From contig JANFAH010000003.1 in NCBI GenBank assembly GCA_024663395.1, positions 4,216,001 to 4,280,000 of the forward strand: DNA of 64,000 nt, given 5' to 3'. Shown one piece after another: positions 35,998 through 46,951 of the stretch (position 1 is its first letter; each line of letters begins with the position of its first letter). This DNA comes from Pisolithus tinctorius. Taxonomy: Eukaryota > Basidiomycota > Agaricomycetes > Boletales > Pisolithaceae. The notes under the pieces were generated by a model. The model worked only from the letters and a program-made list of their open reading frames with translations, had not been told where the DNA came from and made no database searches. Position numbers and translations under genes: made by a program.

Positions 35998-36172
35998 TAA
36001 TGATCACAGTATATAATAGCGGGATATAATACTAATAATAATAATAATATGGGTAATGAATTAAAGAATGTGTTTGTAACAGGTTGTAACCTCGAGCTGG
36101 GTACAACGGTGACCTAGTACTGTGGGTATAGCAACAGCCCTATGTTCAGTGGCAGATGTGATGTCAACGATA
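35998..36172. other. 175-bp unique spacer at the palindrome centre
   Basis: The only non-palindromic sequence in the structure. It includes a TA flank on each side and a short (TAA)n run at 36033-36049. No ORF is seen. It may be the host DNA that lay between two separate insertion sites. Confidence 0.8.
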
Positions 36173-36328
36173 TGGCATTACATTTGTACAAAAATTATTT
36201 GACGTCGGGAATAAACAACTAGTGCCAGGAATTTACTTGTTTGTGCGGGACAAATAAAGTTTCATGTGCGGGACAAACGAAATTTTGTGTCCTGCAACCA
36301 ACATTGATTATGTAAGCACACATCGCAC
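36173..36328 (+). repeat. Inner terminal inverted repeat, right copy
   Basis: It mirrors 35842-35997, with one substitution seen at the tip (TGGCATTACA here against TGGCGTTACA in the left copy read inward). Confidence 0.9.
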
Positions 36329-36582
36329 TAGCTTTGAGTGTAGTTAGGCCTACCTAGTGGCCTCATCACCTAGTATGACCCATATACTGTATATATAAGA
36401 TTCTAGTGGCACATTGTTATGATATACTGTACTAAGACTGGCAGAAGTTTGGTAGACATGAAGGGTTAAGCCACCTATGAATCTGTTGATAGTAGTACCC
36501 TATTTTGGAAGTCACCTAGTAAAATTTTCATCGTCTTCACTGCACTCTCCAATACACAACACCATCCTACATACATCCCTCC

Positions 36583-38361
36583 ATGATGTCTAGGACCTCT
36601 AAGCACCAAGATCTTGAAAAATGTAAGTCATAAGTCATATGGTACCAGTATCTTACATGCATTTGTTGTAGTCTTTTCAGTGCTGTGTGCAGACAGTGTT
36701 TTCATAGCAGGCCTGGAGCAGAACTTGCTTCCAGATGATGTAGATCAGCATGTTGCATTGGCTGGACAGGAGGCAAACATATCCCAGAAAGAAGTGACTG
36801 TAAGTGATCCCCCCATCTCTACTTATTTTATCATTGACTCTGTATTTAGATTGCTGATTTTTGGCACCTTGCCAGTTGTCATAAACAGCTTGTTCCCCTG
36901 CAGCTCACCCGGGCTGTGCATTCATACAAGAAGAAGGAGAAAGGGGATCAGAGCACCATTCGCCTTGCAAAGCGTTCAGTGGTGAGTGGTAATCTGTATA
37001 ACCACAGTCATTGATGGTCACTAAATAAATTTCCAGGCCAGAGATCTTGGTCTGCAAGATGCTGCTGTACCATTAGATCAAATGGTTGGGCAGAACCCTG
37101 ATATTGCTCTCATATGCCATGACTGTTACATTGACACTGACCACAAGTCCCCATACAAGAGGGGTAGGGTCCTTGTTGATGCAGGTAACGAAGACTTGTG
37201 TCCAAGTAATGTGCCTTCAGTCATTGTCCCAGCTCCTGGTGAGGACTGGTATACAGTGGCTCCAGAGCAAAGTGCGATCTTTGTCAACAGTGAAGGTGAG
37301 TGATTTACATTACATTTAAGCCTGTACTAACACATGATTTTGACCATCCATGGTAGGTGAAATTGAACTGGCTGTTATCCGTGGGTGCTCTGGTGGGCAC
37401 CTTGATGTACTTGAGTATGTGAATGTGGTCATATCAGAGGCTGTCAATGACCATAAGGGTGTTCGTGTATGTTGCATGTTACCTGCTATCTCATGGTCTG
37501 ACACACCCTTCTTTCTAGCCTACCCATGGGGGAGAGATGATCCAGTATGGGTGGAATGCTGGGGCTCGTCACCTGCATGTATTCAGATTGGTAAAAAATT
37601 TGAAGGATAAGAAGCTCACAGACGATGAGTGTCATGAGAAGAATGGGGCAATCTTGGGTATCCTTGCACTGACATGGAACCTTCTGATCAGGACTCTGCC
37701 AGAGGAAGTGGTAGCACCAACTAAGGCTGCCATTGCAGCCTCAGGCTTGCCACCCATGGCAAGTGAGTGTGATATCAAAGGTATGTGGAGACTTTCCCAC
37801 TTGATATTGTGCTAACTCTGAAACACTTAGAATGTGGTTACTACTTGGACCTCCCTGTTGGCCGTCTCAACTTTGGAAGTGCTGACCAAGCACCAGCTGA
37901 GGCATACATGAGTCAGAATTATACTGTGTATGTGGTGCATATTTGTCTCCCACAATACACATCTGAAATTGGCCAGTCCTATCCACACAGATCAGTTGTA
38001 TGCACCCTATGCATTCAACTGGGTCACTGAGCACAGGGTCTGTGACAGCAAGATTGCAGAAACCAGTGCTAGGTCAGATCAAAGTGGTCACCCAACTGGA
38101 GGTAATTATGTAGATGTCTCTCTCCGAGTTATTGTTTGCTGTGCATCTGACACTGCCATGGTATTGTCTCCACCATTCTCTTAGTATGTTCTTAGTAGCT
38201 AATTTATCTTCTAGTGTGTCCGACCAAAGTTCCAGCATGGGACAACTCTAGCTTGGCCTGGTGTCTGGCGTCAGGGGACAGCCATCAATTTCTCCACACA
38301 CATCAAGGCTGCCTATGATGCTGCTGTCCAGGCAGGGGGGATTGAGTTACTTCATGGTTGA
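36583..38361 (+). CDS. P1, lineage-specific protein, possible double-stranded beta-helix (2OG-Fe-like)
   Basis: The ATG at 36583 starts MMSRTSKHQDLEK, and about seven short introns follow. Recognisable stretches are EVTIADFWHLASCHKQLV, NPDIALICHDCYIDTDHK, WYTVAPEQSAIFVNSEG, MIQYGWNAGARHLHVF and DLPVGRLNFGSADQAP. Near the C-terminus an H-x-D triplet (PIHTDQLYAPYAFNW) is followed by GGNYVDVSLRVIV and then KFQHGTTLAWPG, about 65 residues later. HxD plus a distal His in beta-rich sequence would fit an Fe(II)/2-oxoglutarate or cupin fold, but I see no certain distal Arg, so this is inference. I recall similar unnamed proteins in mushroom genomes. No transposase function is evident. Intron borders are by eye. 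It could be an accessory DNA/RNA-modifying enzyme or a structural protein. Confidence 0.62.
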
Positions 38362-38471
38362 GTTTGAGGTGGAAGGTAGCTACATAGAAAATTATTTTTC
38401 TACTCTCCTGTCTCTTCAAATCACTTGTGGAGCTATGTTTCACTGTCTAGCCTCTTTCCAAATCCTGATCA

Positions 38472-39455
38472 TTACAATGTATCATAATAGCCCTGTACAG
38501 AAGTGATGGCTCCATAAATGATGTTTTCCTCGACATCAAGCCCACCACTTTCCACCACCTCACCAACAAACTGCCCCTTGCACTCTAGGTTGAGACCATC
38601 AGGATTCTTCTGCTCACCAATGAATTGCACTAAAGAGTTGAGGGGAAGGGGATTGTATGGGTGCAACAACTGACGTGCAATTTTCTGCCACCAAAAGCGA
38701 GCCCAGATATCCTTACAGATTGAATGCTGGGAAGGGGTACAGAGTGATGAGGGAGGAAGGGAGAGTCCAGGTGGAACAGCAGCAATAATATGTCTTTCCA
38801 TGTCCAAAGCTTCATGTGCTTTTGCAATGATTGAGTAGACTCGAATACCTAGGCAGTATGCTTCATCCTCAGTGATAGCTGATAAGGGGTTGAGCAGCAA
38901 GAGGCGAACAGAGGGGGGAATCCACTGTGGAATAGTATACTTGCATGCCAATTCAAGCTTTGTGACAGCTGAAAGGTTCAGCTGGTTGAGGTGGGCAATT
39001 GCCCAGTTGATACTGTTATCAATCTGCCAGAGTCGTGACACCTTCAAGATTGCCACAAGGGATGGCAGGTTCCTGTCATGGTGAACAGAGCCACTGAAAC
39101 ACAGGATTATCAGTGTAATTCCATGCTGGCCTGTTATGTACATGTAGGGATACTTACACATGATACATCCATGATACAAAGTGCTCAAATTCTCCACCTG
39201 AGATTCCTGGAAGCTTAATGGGGTGCTCTTCATCCACACCATCATTCACAACCCCAGATGGGAGTGTGAAGATACCCTCCAGAGTGGGAGAGTGGACAAA
39301 CAGTGCCCCCCTATGAAGGCAAAAGAGAGTATCATCTGCCTGTTATCAATCTGATCAGCAGCAGTGATAACAATGACCATGATCAAATAGCACACCTGAA
39401 ACACAATATTTCCATCTGTAAACCAATACTTTGGGTGCTTCTGTAGGGATGCCAT
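38472..39455 (-). CDS. P2, BTB/POZ-domain protein carried by the TIR element
   Basis: The start MASLQKHPKYWFTDGNIVFQ lies at 39455; an upstream in-frame ATG at 39572 is possible. Two introns split the BTB fold: GALFVHSPTLEGIFTLPSG, then HPIKLPGISGGEFEHFVSW. The C-terminal part (LPSLVAILKVSRLWQIDN, AIAHLNQLNLSAVTKLEL, IPQWIPPSVRLLLLNPL) is the helical extension typical of the large mushroom BTB family. BTB domains mediate dimerisation and Cullin-3 or chromatin contacts. The gene is divergent from P3 with about 115 bp or less between starts, so they may share a promoter. A BTB gene inside a transposon is unusual. It could be a captured host gene or an original element component. Confidence 0.82.
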
Positions 39456-39570
39456 TGGCTGTAGTTGGATCAATGGGTTATCAGTAGGACTATAAGAGAA
39501 GATGGAGCCTTTGGTCACACCTGTACTCGTCAGCAAGAAACTGATTACATAACCAGCACTGTGGCCTCTC

Positions 39571-41648
39571 ATGCTTGCATCGGTTCTGACTGACCGAGTC
39601 CTTACTGCCTGGCACTACAACACCCAAACTGCACCCACTGTCATGGTCCTTCCTAACCTCCCTACTAGTAATACAGCACCTTCCACTACCTGGCCTGCAC
39701 AAGTACTCCAGGCAGCTGACAAGCTGGCACAGATCTATGACCGAGCCAAAAGGGCTTTACAGGCACAAAGTGAGGTTCTCCAGCTCCAATACCACAGTGG
39801 CCAGATTGACCATGAGGCCATTCCAATCCTGCATGCATTGGAGAACATGGCAAACCAGGGAGAAGTCCCACTGGAATGGGTGTTGGAGTGTGCAGCGAGG
39901 TTTGGCATTTTACTTCAGGAACTGGAGAGTGCACAACAAGCTGCAACAGGACAGTGAGTACTGAAAAACTATACTTCATACACACTGAACACCACTGCCT
40001 ACAGTGATTCACTTCCAGTTAGTTACATAAGGCCTGTGGATGTTTTGCATACCCGAAGGCCAGGTCGCCCTCGCAAGCAGCCAAATATTGCCATTTTACA
40101 GGCTGCTATGTCTTCAGGGCATCACATCCCCCTATCCAAACTATCCCATGCTCTTGGAATTCACTGGCATACTTTGTGCTATTATATGCAGAAGTTTGGC
40201 ATTGATTATCAGCATACTCCGATCTCAAATTCTGAGCTTGACACTCTCATCCAACAGTTCCGAGCTTCTCGTCCCCAGTCAGGATTATGTTACATCACTG
40301 GGTCATTGCGCAAACATGGCTTGCGGATACAGCGAAGGCGAATTACTGCATCCCTGCATCGGGTGGATCCTTTAGGCCGTGTCCTTCGGTTGCGAACAGC
40401 TACTCGCCGTCGCAAATACAAAGTATCTCGCCCAAATGCCCTCTGGCACATGGATGGTCACCACAAGCTTGTGCACTGGGGAATAGTTATCCATGGTATC
40501 ATCGATGGATACTGCCACACAGTGAGTGAATCCTCTAGGTAGTGCTGTAGCATACTAAAATCTACTAATCCCCTCAAGGTTGTCGGACTGGAGGCTCATA
40601 CTAACAACCAATCATCTACTGTGATGGCAACATTCCTAAATGCAGTTGAAAAGTATGGACTGCCTTCCCATGTGTGTGGAGATCATGGAGGGGAGAATAA
40701 AGAGGTTTCGGTGTTCATGATCATGACCAGGGGGCTGAACCGAGGTAGTTTCATGTGGGGAACATGAGTGCATACATTCACATGATTCATTGACTTTACC
40801 ACCTGTGTACAGATCCAAGCAGAATACATGCATAGAGCGACTCTGGCGTGAAGTTGGTACATGCTTTGCACGACCATGGAGGGCCTTTTTCTATCGATTG
40901 GAGCGTGAGCACCATCTTGACCGATCCAGCCACCACCACCTGTGGCTCCTGCATTACCTTTTCCTTCCAGATATCAGGGCAGACTGTGCCTCATTTTGTG
41001 AGGAGTGGAATGCTCACCCAATCTCAGGTGAAGGTCATGACCAGAGCCCAAATGTGAGTGCAGTAATATAGCTATGCTCTGATGACCACCAAATATTGAC
41101 ATAAACACTGGAAGGACATGCGTTTCATGGGGCAGCTAGAGCATGGAATATATCTCCAGAATGACATACAGCTCCACCCCAATGTTATTTCTCACTACTA
41201 TTGCCTGCAACACCAAGGCAATGGTTCTACCCCAGGCCATCTGGCTGAACAGGATGATGAATGGGAGGATGTTGTAGAGAACAGTGATGCTGCTACCCAG
41301 AATTCTGATCTTCCTTCTATGATTGCAGCTGATCAAGCACCTGAATTTGCCAATGATGGTGCCCCAGTTCCCAAAGGAGTCAGCCCATTTCCCTCACCTG
41401 CATGGCAAGAAGTGTTTCATCTGTCCATGCAACAAGTACAGGAAATTGGACATATCCCAATTGGATATGGGATCAGGGAAGAGGAGTGGGATGGGGAAGG
41501 CTATCCAGAGTTGGAGACCATTCCCTCAGGACACCATGGCCAAAAGGAAATTATAGTTGAGCTTCCAGAATTTATCTGGAGACCACGAGCTCTTAGGTGG
41601 TGTCAGGCTATGGAAGTTCTCATCCATGTACTTGAAACTGCTAACTAA
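39571..41648 (+). CDS. P3, integrase-type DDE recombinase
   Basis: Five exons are likely. Exon 1 (39571-39955) is helical (ADKLAQIYDRAKRALQAQ). Exon 2 begins with an AT-hook-like RRPGRPRKQP and a helix-turn-helix-like region (IPLSKLSHALGIHWHTLCYY). The catalytic core has D in ALWHMDGHHKLVHWGI, D in VCGDHGGENKEVSVFM and E in CIERLWREVGTCFARPW, in DDE spacing of about 35. The C-terminal exons read DCASFCEEWNAHPISG and PELETIPSGHHGQKEI, ending at 41648. This is the integrase-core family often annotated only as such in Agaricomycetes and in some animals, and distinct from LTR integrases. It is the best candidate for moving the element. The border near 40745 is awkward (the usual FMWG segment abuts an ambiguous donor). 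Confidence 0.86.
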
Positions 41649-41871
41649 ATGTCTGTACAGTAGGATGTGTTACCTGCATGCTCATGCTGATTAATACTGC
41701 ATTGTTGACTTAGTGTTGCTGCAATTCCACTATGTGATGGGAATTTTCATGAAAACTGACATTTTGTCTGCAACTACACTCTCATTTCTTCCACCAACAA
41801 CCAATTCTCATTCTCCCACTTTCATTCACTACTACATTCCTTTAATATTCTTTCTCTCCCTTTTTACTATC

Positions 41872-43398
41872 ATGGCCAGAAAGCGACTCCATAAAAGACC
41901 TCCCTCCTCCTCCTCTGAAAGCTCTGCCCAGCCATCCAGCAGTCAGCCACCCTCAGGCTCTGGGCTCATTGCCTCTGTGCTACAGAAAGTATTGTCTCAC
42001 CCAAGCTTCCCTGCTAACATAGCCTCCTCCTCCCAGCCAACATATGCCCCAGCCCCACTGCAGCTGGGAATGCCATCCTACAGGCAAGCAGACCTCGAGT
42101 CAAACAGAGGACTGAAGGGAAAGTCCAGGGCAGTCAGTGCAAAGACAGCACAGACTGGAAGGGTGAGTCCTCTGTTCTCTACCAGAATTACTGCATTATA
42201 AGCCTACCTTACAGAACCGACGAGTGAACATGAAAAGCCCTGAATTTTTCATAAGCCGAATCATCTTCCTTCCTCATGGCACTGCAGAGGTGAGTACCTT
42301 CCCCCAGATTGAGAGTTAATACCTAATGCATGCATAGCCTGAAGATAGTGGCCATATGGAGGACTCAGGTTCCACCTCTGGTCCCCTGCTTGCACACCTT
42401 TTCCCTGTCATTCGCTGCTCAAGAGCCCCTTCGGCTACAGACCTTACTAGGCTTGAAGCACTCGGGCTGGCCCATGCAAACTTTTGGGATTACTTTCAAT
42501 TCAATCGTGACTGGTCCTTCTCACAGGTAGACAGCTACCTTCATTCATTATTTCCCACTCTCTTTGCATACCTCGACTCCCAACCTCGGGTGAGCTGCCC
42601 CCTTGTCCAACCCCCAACATTCTGTCATGCTAATCACATTCTAGACCATCAACCCAGGCTACAGCAGTCTACAGGCCTCCTGTTACCGATACCTTCCACC
42701 CTACCACCTCTGTGTCAAGAGTCACAAAGAGGTGGCCATTGCCAGTGGAGCTGATTTTCCTGATGGCAAGCTCATATATGCTAAGGTGCGAGCACGAAAG
42801 TGACCCTCCCATGAGGACAGCAAGCTTTTTCTTGGTGAGTGGTGCCATCACCCATGATAGTTTCCCGATAAACTTACCTGGCTTATGCTAGTAACTCGCC
42901 ACAAAATCCCTTACACAGTCCTGGAACAGTGGAAACCTTGCCCTGTGACGAAATTGGCTTCTAAGGCTGCTGGCAAGAGAAAGGCAATTGTCCTGTCAGA
43001 CACCGAGTCAGATGATACCGATTTTGCATCACAAGTTGCTGATTCTGATGGGGAACTCGATGCCCCTCTATCCTTTACCCAGCACCCATCAAAGCGATTG
43101 TGAGTCACAGGTAAGGTCAGTCCTGTACACATGCTAGCCTACTGACTGACACTCTCCCAATGGTGCAGAAACACCACCAGCATTTACTGAATCCAGTGTT
43201 CGCACTAGTCATGATGCTGGTATGGAGGCAACTATGGGTACACCACAGCCACCATCACCAGACTCTCCCCTACCTGCTATGACTGTACCAGCAACCCCTG
43301 AGGCAGAGTCTGCCCCTCGTCCTCCTAACTCGAGTTCCTTCACTATTGATGAGTCTATTGCCAATCCCTGGAAAGCCCATCACACTTTCAAGTTCTGA
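41872..43398 (+). CDS. P4, Ser/Pro-rich protein of the TIR element
   Basis: The ATG at 41872 starts MARKRLHKRPPSSSSESS, a basic then Ser/Pro-rich disordered segment. Conserved-looking exons follow: NMKSPEFFISRIIFLPHG, then LGLAHANFWDYFQFNRDW, SFSQVDSYLHSLFPTLFAYL, EVAIASGADFPDGKLIYAK and KLTWLMLVTRHKIPYTVLEQW. An acidic, Ser/Pro-rich tail ends at TGA 43396-43398. About six introns are needed. The central W/F-rich part looks like a folded domain I do not recognise, though similar unnamed genes occur in mushrooms. Its constant place next to the integrase suggests a role in mobility or in chromatin, but nothing proves it. Confidence 0.62.
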
Positions 43399-43730
43399 AC
43401 CTGACTTACATATGCTGCCTATCCACCCATCATATCTATATTGTGATCACCCATCCACCTACTCACTGTGCTATGACCCTCACATATTATACCCCTGACG
43501 ATCCTTTTTCATGCTACATACACACACAGATCATACCATGCTGTGAAGGTGCATGTCTATTGCAATAGTAAATAGCCTTATATAGTCGCCATTTAATATA
43601 AACTTTCAGTGTTAAAAATGGCTTGTGTGTCGCTAACTTCACATGTATAGTCAGGCATCAGGCGACATACACACAGAGCCCTGAGAAATTTTATGTAGGG
43701 GTATATTTAGCTGTGATATGTGTACATAAA

Positions 43731-43837
43731 GGTTGTCCAAATGGTCTAGTGGTTAGGTGTGTGGCCCCTGTTGCAATACAGTGCAGGACCTGCCATCACA
43801 TGACTGCAGGCTGTGGTTTGAATCCCCCTGGTAGCAC
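43731..43837 (+). ncRNA. tRNA-like segment with Pol III A and B boxes, right copy
   Basis: GGTTGTCCAAA, then an A box TGGTCTAGTGG at 43742-43752 and a B box GGTTTGAATCC at 43815-43825. The end (GGTAGCA) does not pair with the start, so no acceptor stem forms. It is tRNA-derived or SINE-like and is shared by both copies, so it moved with the element. Confidence 0.5.
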
Positions 43838-43991
43838 AAATGCTGCACACCTTCACTAGACTTTGCAGGCACATTTTGTTAGAACTTTTTTACATTTTTC
43901 TTCTTCTAGTAAAATGTAACAATTTATTTATGCACTACTAGTAGATTATCTTCATGGGTCATAGGCAATAAACATTCAATGGTAAGGTGTG

Positions 43992-44146
43992 GTGCGATGT
44001 GTGCTTACATTATCAACTTTGGTTGCGGGACACAAAAATCTCATTTGTCCCACACATGACTTTATTTGTCCCGCACAAACAAGTAAATCCCCGGCACTAG
44101 TTGTTTATTCCCGACGTCAAATAATTTTTGTACAAATGTAACGTCA
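43992..44146 (-). repeat. Outer terminal inverted repeat, right copy
   Basis: It is the reverse complement of 28026-28180, ending ATGTAACGTCA at 44146 next to TA. Confidence 0.9.
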
Positions 44147-44400
44147 TAGATCATTGAGTGGGGGCTGTTGCGGTATTGCTGCTTCCGCGCGGATGCGGGG
44201 GGTGATGCTAGCTGCTGTGGAGTTTACCGATTCCGCGCGGATGGCGGGTGGTTCCGACCTCCAACGAATGGCTTCTCTCGTTATCTCTGGGGTCGGAGTT
44301 TGAACTTCGGGGTATCCGAATACTCCACGACGGGAAACAAACACGCGACAGCTGACATCATATACAGAGCGGTCGACATCTACTAGTCATTCAACCGACG

Positions 44401-46951
44401 ATGCTGCACTTACTGCCAGCAGAAATTGCCTTGCAGGTTGTATCGTATCTGCCCATTCAATCCGTGCACAAAATCACCCAAGTGTCTCATGCATGGCATG
44501 ATCTGATAGCCGTGAATGAAAATGCTGTCTATCGCAATGCTGCCATCCTTCACCGCTTAGTGGACGAGAGCGATTGTGGAGATTTAGCGCTGCAACCTCC
44601 ACGCTCGGGGACCGACTGGAAATCATTTTGTTGGTTACCCGCATGTCTTCCTAGCCAAGTGCTTATAATTTCTTCAGGTCGTCGTGAGTTCCAGATAGAA
44701 TGGGGTTGGAGAGGAAAAGTTCCGCCATGTATCGAAGAGCTTCCAGCATCCGGGACTAGTGTACATCGTATCAAAGTCGATGAGGATCTTGGATTAGTGA
44801 TCACCACCGGTCAGAGGGGAGGGCTCTTGGTAACCGACTTGAAGGGCAACACCCCGCTTTGGGGTCTTCCTCCCGTCAGCAAACGCTTTCTTATATTTCA
44901 TAAGGTGAAGTTCCTTGATCTGACAGCGTTTGGCAGTCTCACGTTGTTGAATATGCCCACTGCGAATATGATCACGGGTACATCATATTCAACCGACACG
45001 ACAATTGCAAGGAAGTCTGGCGCCGTGCACTCGATGCATCCAACGAAGATCACTGTACTCTATCCCCTCCAGACTCAGGTATGCTTTCGGCGTGGACGGA
45101 TGGAATCCCCCGCTGGCATGCTTCGACTCGTCATGGCCACTTTAGGCCCTGGGCACTTCTTCGCATGCCAGAACACACTCGAGCTTTCCGCCTCTCGCAT
45201 CTGACTTTACTGGCTTCGGCTGCAGAAAATGCCTATTTGTGGGACGTCTCACAGGGTCGCCTGGTTGAAACCATCGGTAGCATCCAAAAACGGCACCATC
45301 ATCAAACTCTTGGCCATATCCATTACGTGGAAGTGAATGACAAGTATGCGTTCATATGCGGCTCAAATCAACTTAGAATCTTTGAGAGGGGCGGTGGTGC
45401 ACTGGTCTACGATCTTTCTCCGAGAAATCTCCTCCGAAAAGTATGGAATGTTGAAGAGCATCCGCCATTCGATTCCTCCGCTATGAAACGCCAAAGGCTT
45501 GTGGAAAAAGATCTGAACTCAACTACGGATGACCAATTCATGGCAGGTTTGTTTGTTCCGACGTTGGGATTCACCCCGTTCTGACCCACCCCTTCTGTGT
45601 AGTGCACGTGTCAGGCAACGGAAAAGATATTGCCGTGTTGACGATTTGTGGGGTGCTCATCATCATTCCCGGGTTTCAACGCATCATCTCGGGAGAAGCT
45701 TTACTGCCAGATATTGCGGTACAGCTTTGTTTCCCCCCAAGTAGTGGCGGTCTCCAGGATACGGCAATATATCTCGCATTGAGGGAGAAAGATGGTAAGG
45801 TTGCAGTTGTTACGGTGAGTGTTTTCGTTGCTTGTCTCCATCTAACTGCTGAAGGTTTGATTTAAAGCGCAAAGGTCTCTACTTGGTGTCTCCCGAAGTT
45901 GAATTCAGCACCCTCACGGCTGAACGTCCTCCTCGGCCGGGCGTTGTTGTTAGCAGTCTCACCAACTTTGAGGACAGTCGGCTGTTGTCCTTCGTATCAT
46001 GTCTCCAGATCACCCGAACGGGCGTCTATCTCAACTGGAAACCAAGCAGACAAGAGACCCAGCCAGATAGGGGAGGCGGAAATAATGGGTTCCCGATGTT
46101 ATTTGGTGGGCTGATAGGGCATCCACCTGTGAATTTCCCACCTCCGGTGGCACAGCCGGAAATGGGAACGCCAGGTAATAATGGCAATAACGATCTGCAT
46201 CCCAATGGTTATGCAGCAGCTACTCCTGATGTCCACGATAACGAAGAGGAGGTTGATACCGATGAGATAGATGGATTTCTGGATTACCCGAACTTACCTC
46301 ATCTCGAGCCTGCCACACTTGACCCTGGCGAATATGACGAAGAAGAAGAGGAAGAGGAAGAGGAAGAAGAGGAGGTCGAAGAGGAGGAGGGGGAGGAGGA
46401 GGAAGACCACGATGGCTTTGTTGGTGGTTTCATGGACGAGTTTTTTGACCACGATGGTGATCCTTTCGAACATCCGATGCACGATCATGGGAATCCGGTG
46501 ATGGTTCATATGGGACTAGGCGACCCAGGTGGGTTTGTCAGCATTTCTCTGATCATCTATGTACTAATCCCGTTCAGTGGGAGGAATGCATCTTCTTGTG
46601 GACGAGTGGTTCCTTTCTATGAACATGAGCACCGTGTACCGTGTAAGTTTTTAGGGTGTAGGTCTTTCCCTTTGTGCTCGTGGTTTGCAAGGTTTGGACA
46701 AGTCTTGGCGTTTTATGGCTTGCGTCAGTCGACAGCAGAAAAAAAACACTATCTACATAGTGGACCTTCGCCAAATGTCAATAGTCAAACTGATGGTTGC
46801 AAGGACATTTGCTCGCGTTCGCGGACTTCGAGTATGGCTTTCCCGAACTGTGTATCAGCACGATTCTCTTAGTTCCCTGGGTCTCCCCCCACACCGCTAT
46901 CCCTCACGTACAGACTCCCATGAACATTTGAGGGGTCATGACCCCGGGTAA
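44401..46951 (+). CDS. F-box protein with C-terminal beta-propeller-like region
   Basis: An F-box opens the protein (LLPAEIALQVVSYLPIQSVH, then VSHAWHDLIAVNE, residues 3-40). Propeller-like sequence follows in several exons (LGLVITTGQRGGLLVTDLKG, RAFRLSHLTLLASAAENAYLW, DKYAFICGSNQLRIFERG, GNGKDIAVLTICG). A run of about 22 Glu/acidic residues (46338-46410) and a final exon DKSWRFMACVSRQQKKNTIY end near 46951. In F-box proteins the N-terminal motif binds Skp1 of the SCF ubiquitin ligase and the propeller selects the substrate. The architecture is common in mushrooms and the substrate is unknown. About seven introns are inferred, and I see no frameshift here, unlike in the genes left of the palindrome. 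Confidence 0.82.

Larger units (their letters stand above)
28026..44146. repeat. 16.1-kb near-perfect palindrome (two inverted element copies)
   Basis: Every ORF of 28026-35997 recurs on the other strand in 36173-44146, with coordinates summing to 72170. Outside 29341-29350 the sum becomes 72172, because the right arm has two extra bases. Arm length is about 7.97 kb and the spacer is 175 bp. I found the 2-bp indel and one substitution in the inner inverted repeats, but did not compare every base. Confidence 0.97.
36173..44146 (+). mobile_element. Four-gene integrase TIR element, right copy (reference copy)
   Basis: The 7974-bp copy begins TGGCATTACA and ends TGTAACGTCA. It is flanked by TA at 36171-36172 and 44147-44148. 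On the plus strand the order is inverted repeat, P1 (36583-38361), P2 on the minus strand (38472-39455), P3 integrase (39571-41648), P4 (41872-43398), tRNA-like segment (43731-43837), inverted repeat. All genes have short canonical introns and read cleanly, with no premature stops that I can find, so the copy may be intact and recent. The one recognisable recombinase is P3. Confidence 0.87.

Noticed and set aside
28026..44146. Host segmental inverted duplication instead of a transposon pair
   Set aside because: Each arm has its own inverted repeats and TA flanks and carries a recombinase gene; a host duplication would not end at such repeats.
28026..44146. KDZ (Kyakuja-Dileera-Zisupton) or Starship element
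   Set aside because: No KDZ transposase with its cysteine-rich region and no DUF3435 tyrosine recombinase is visible; the recombinase is of integrase type.
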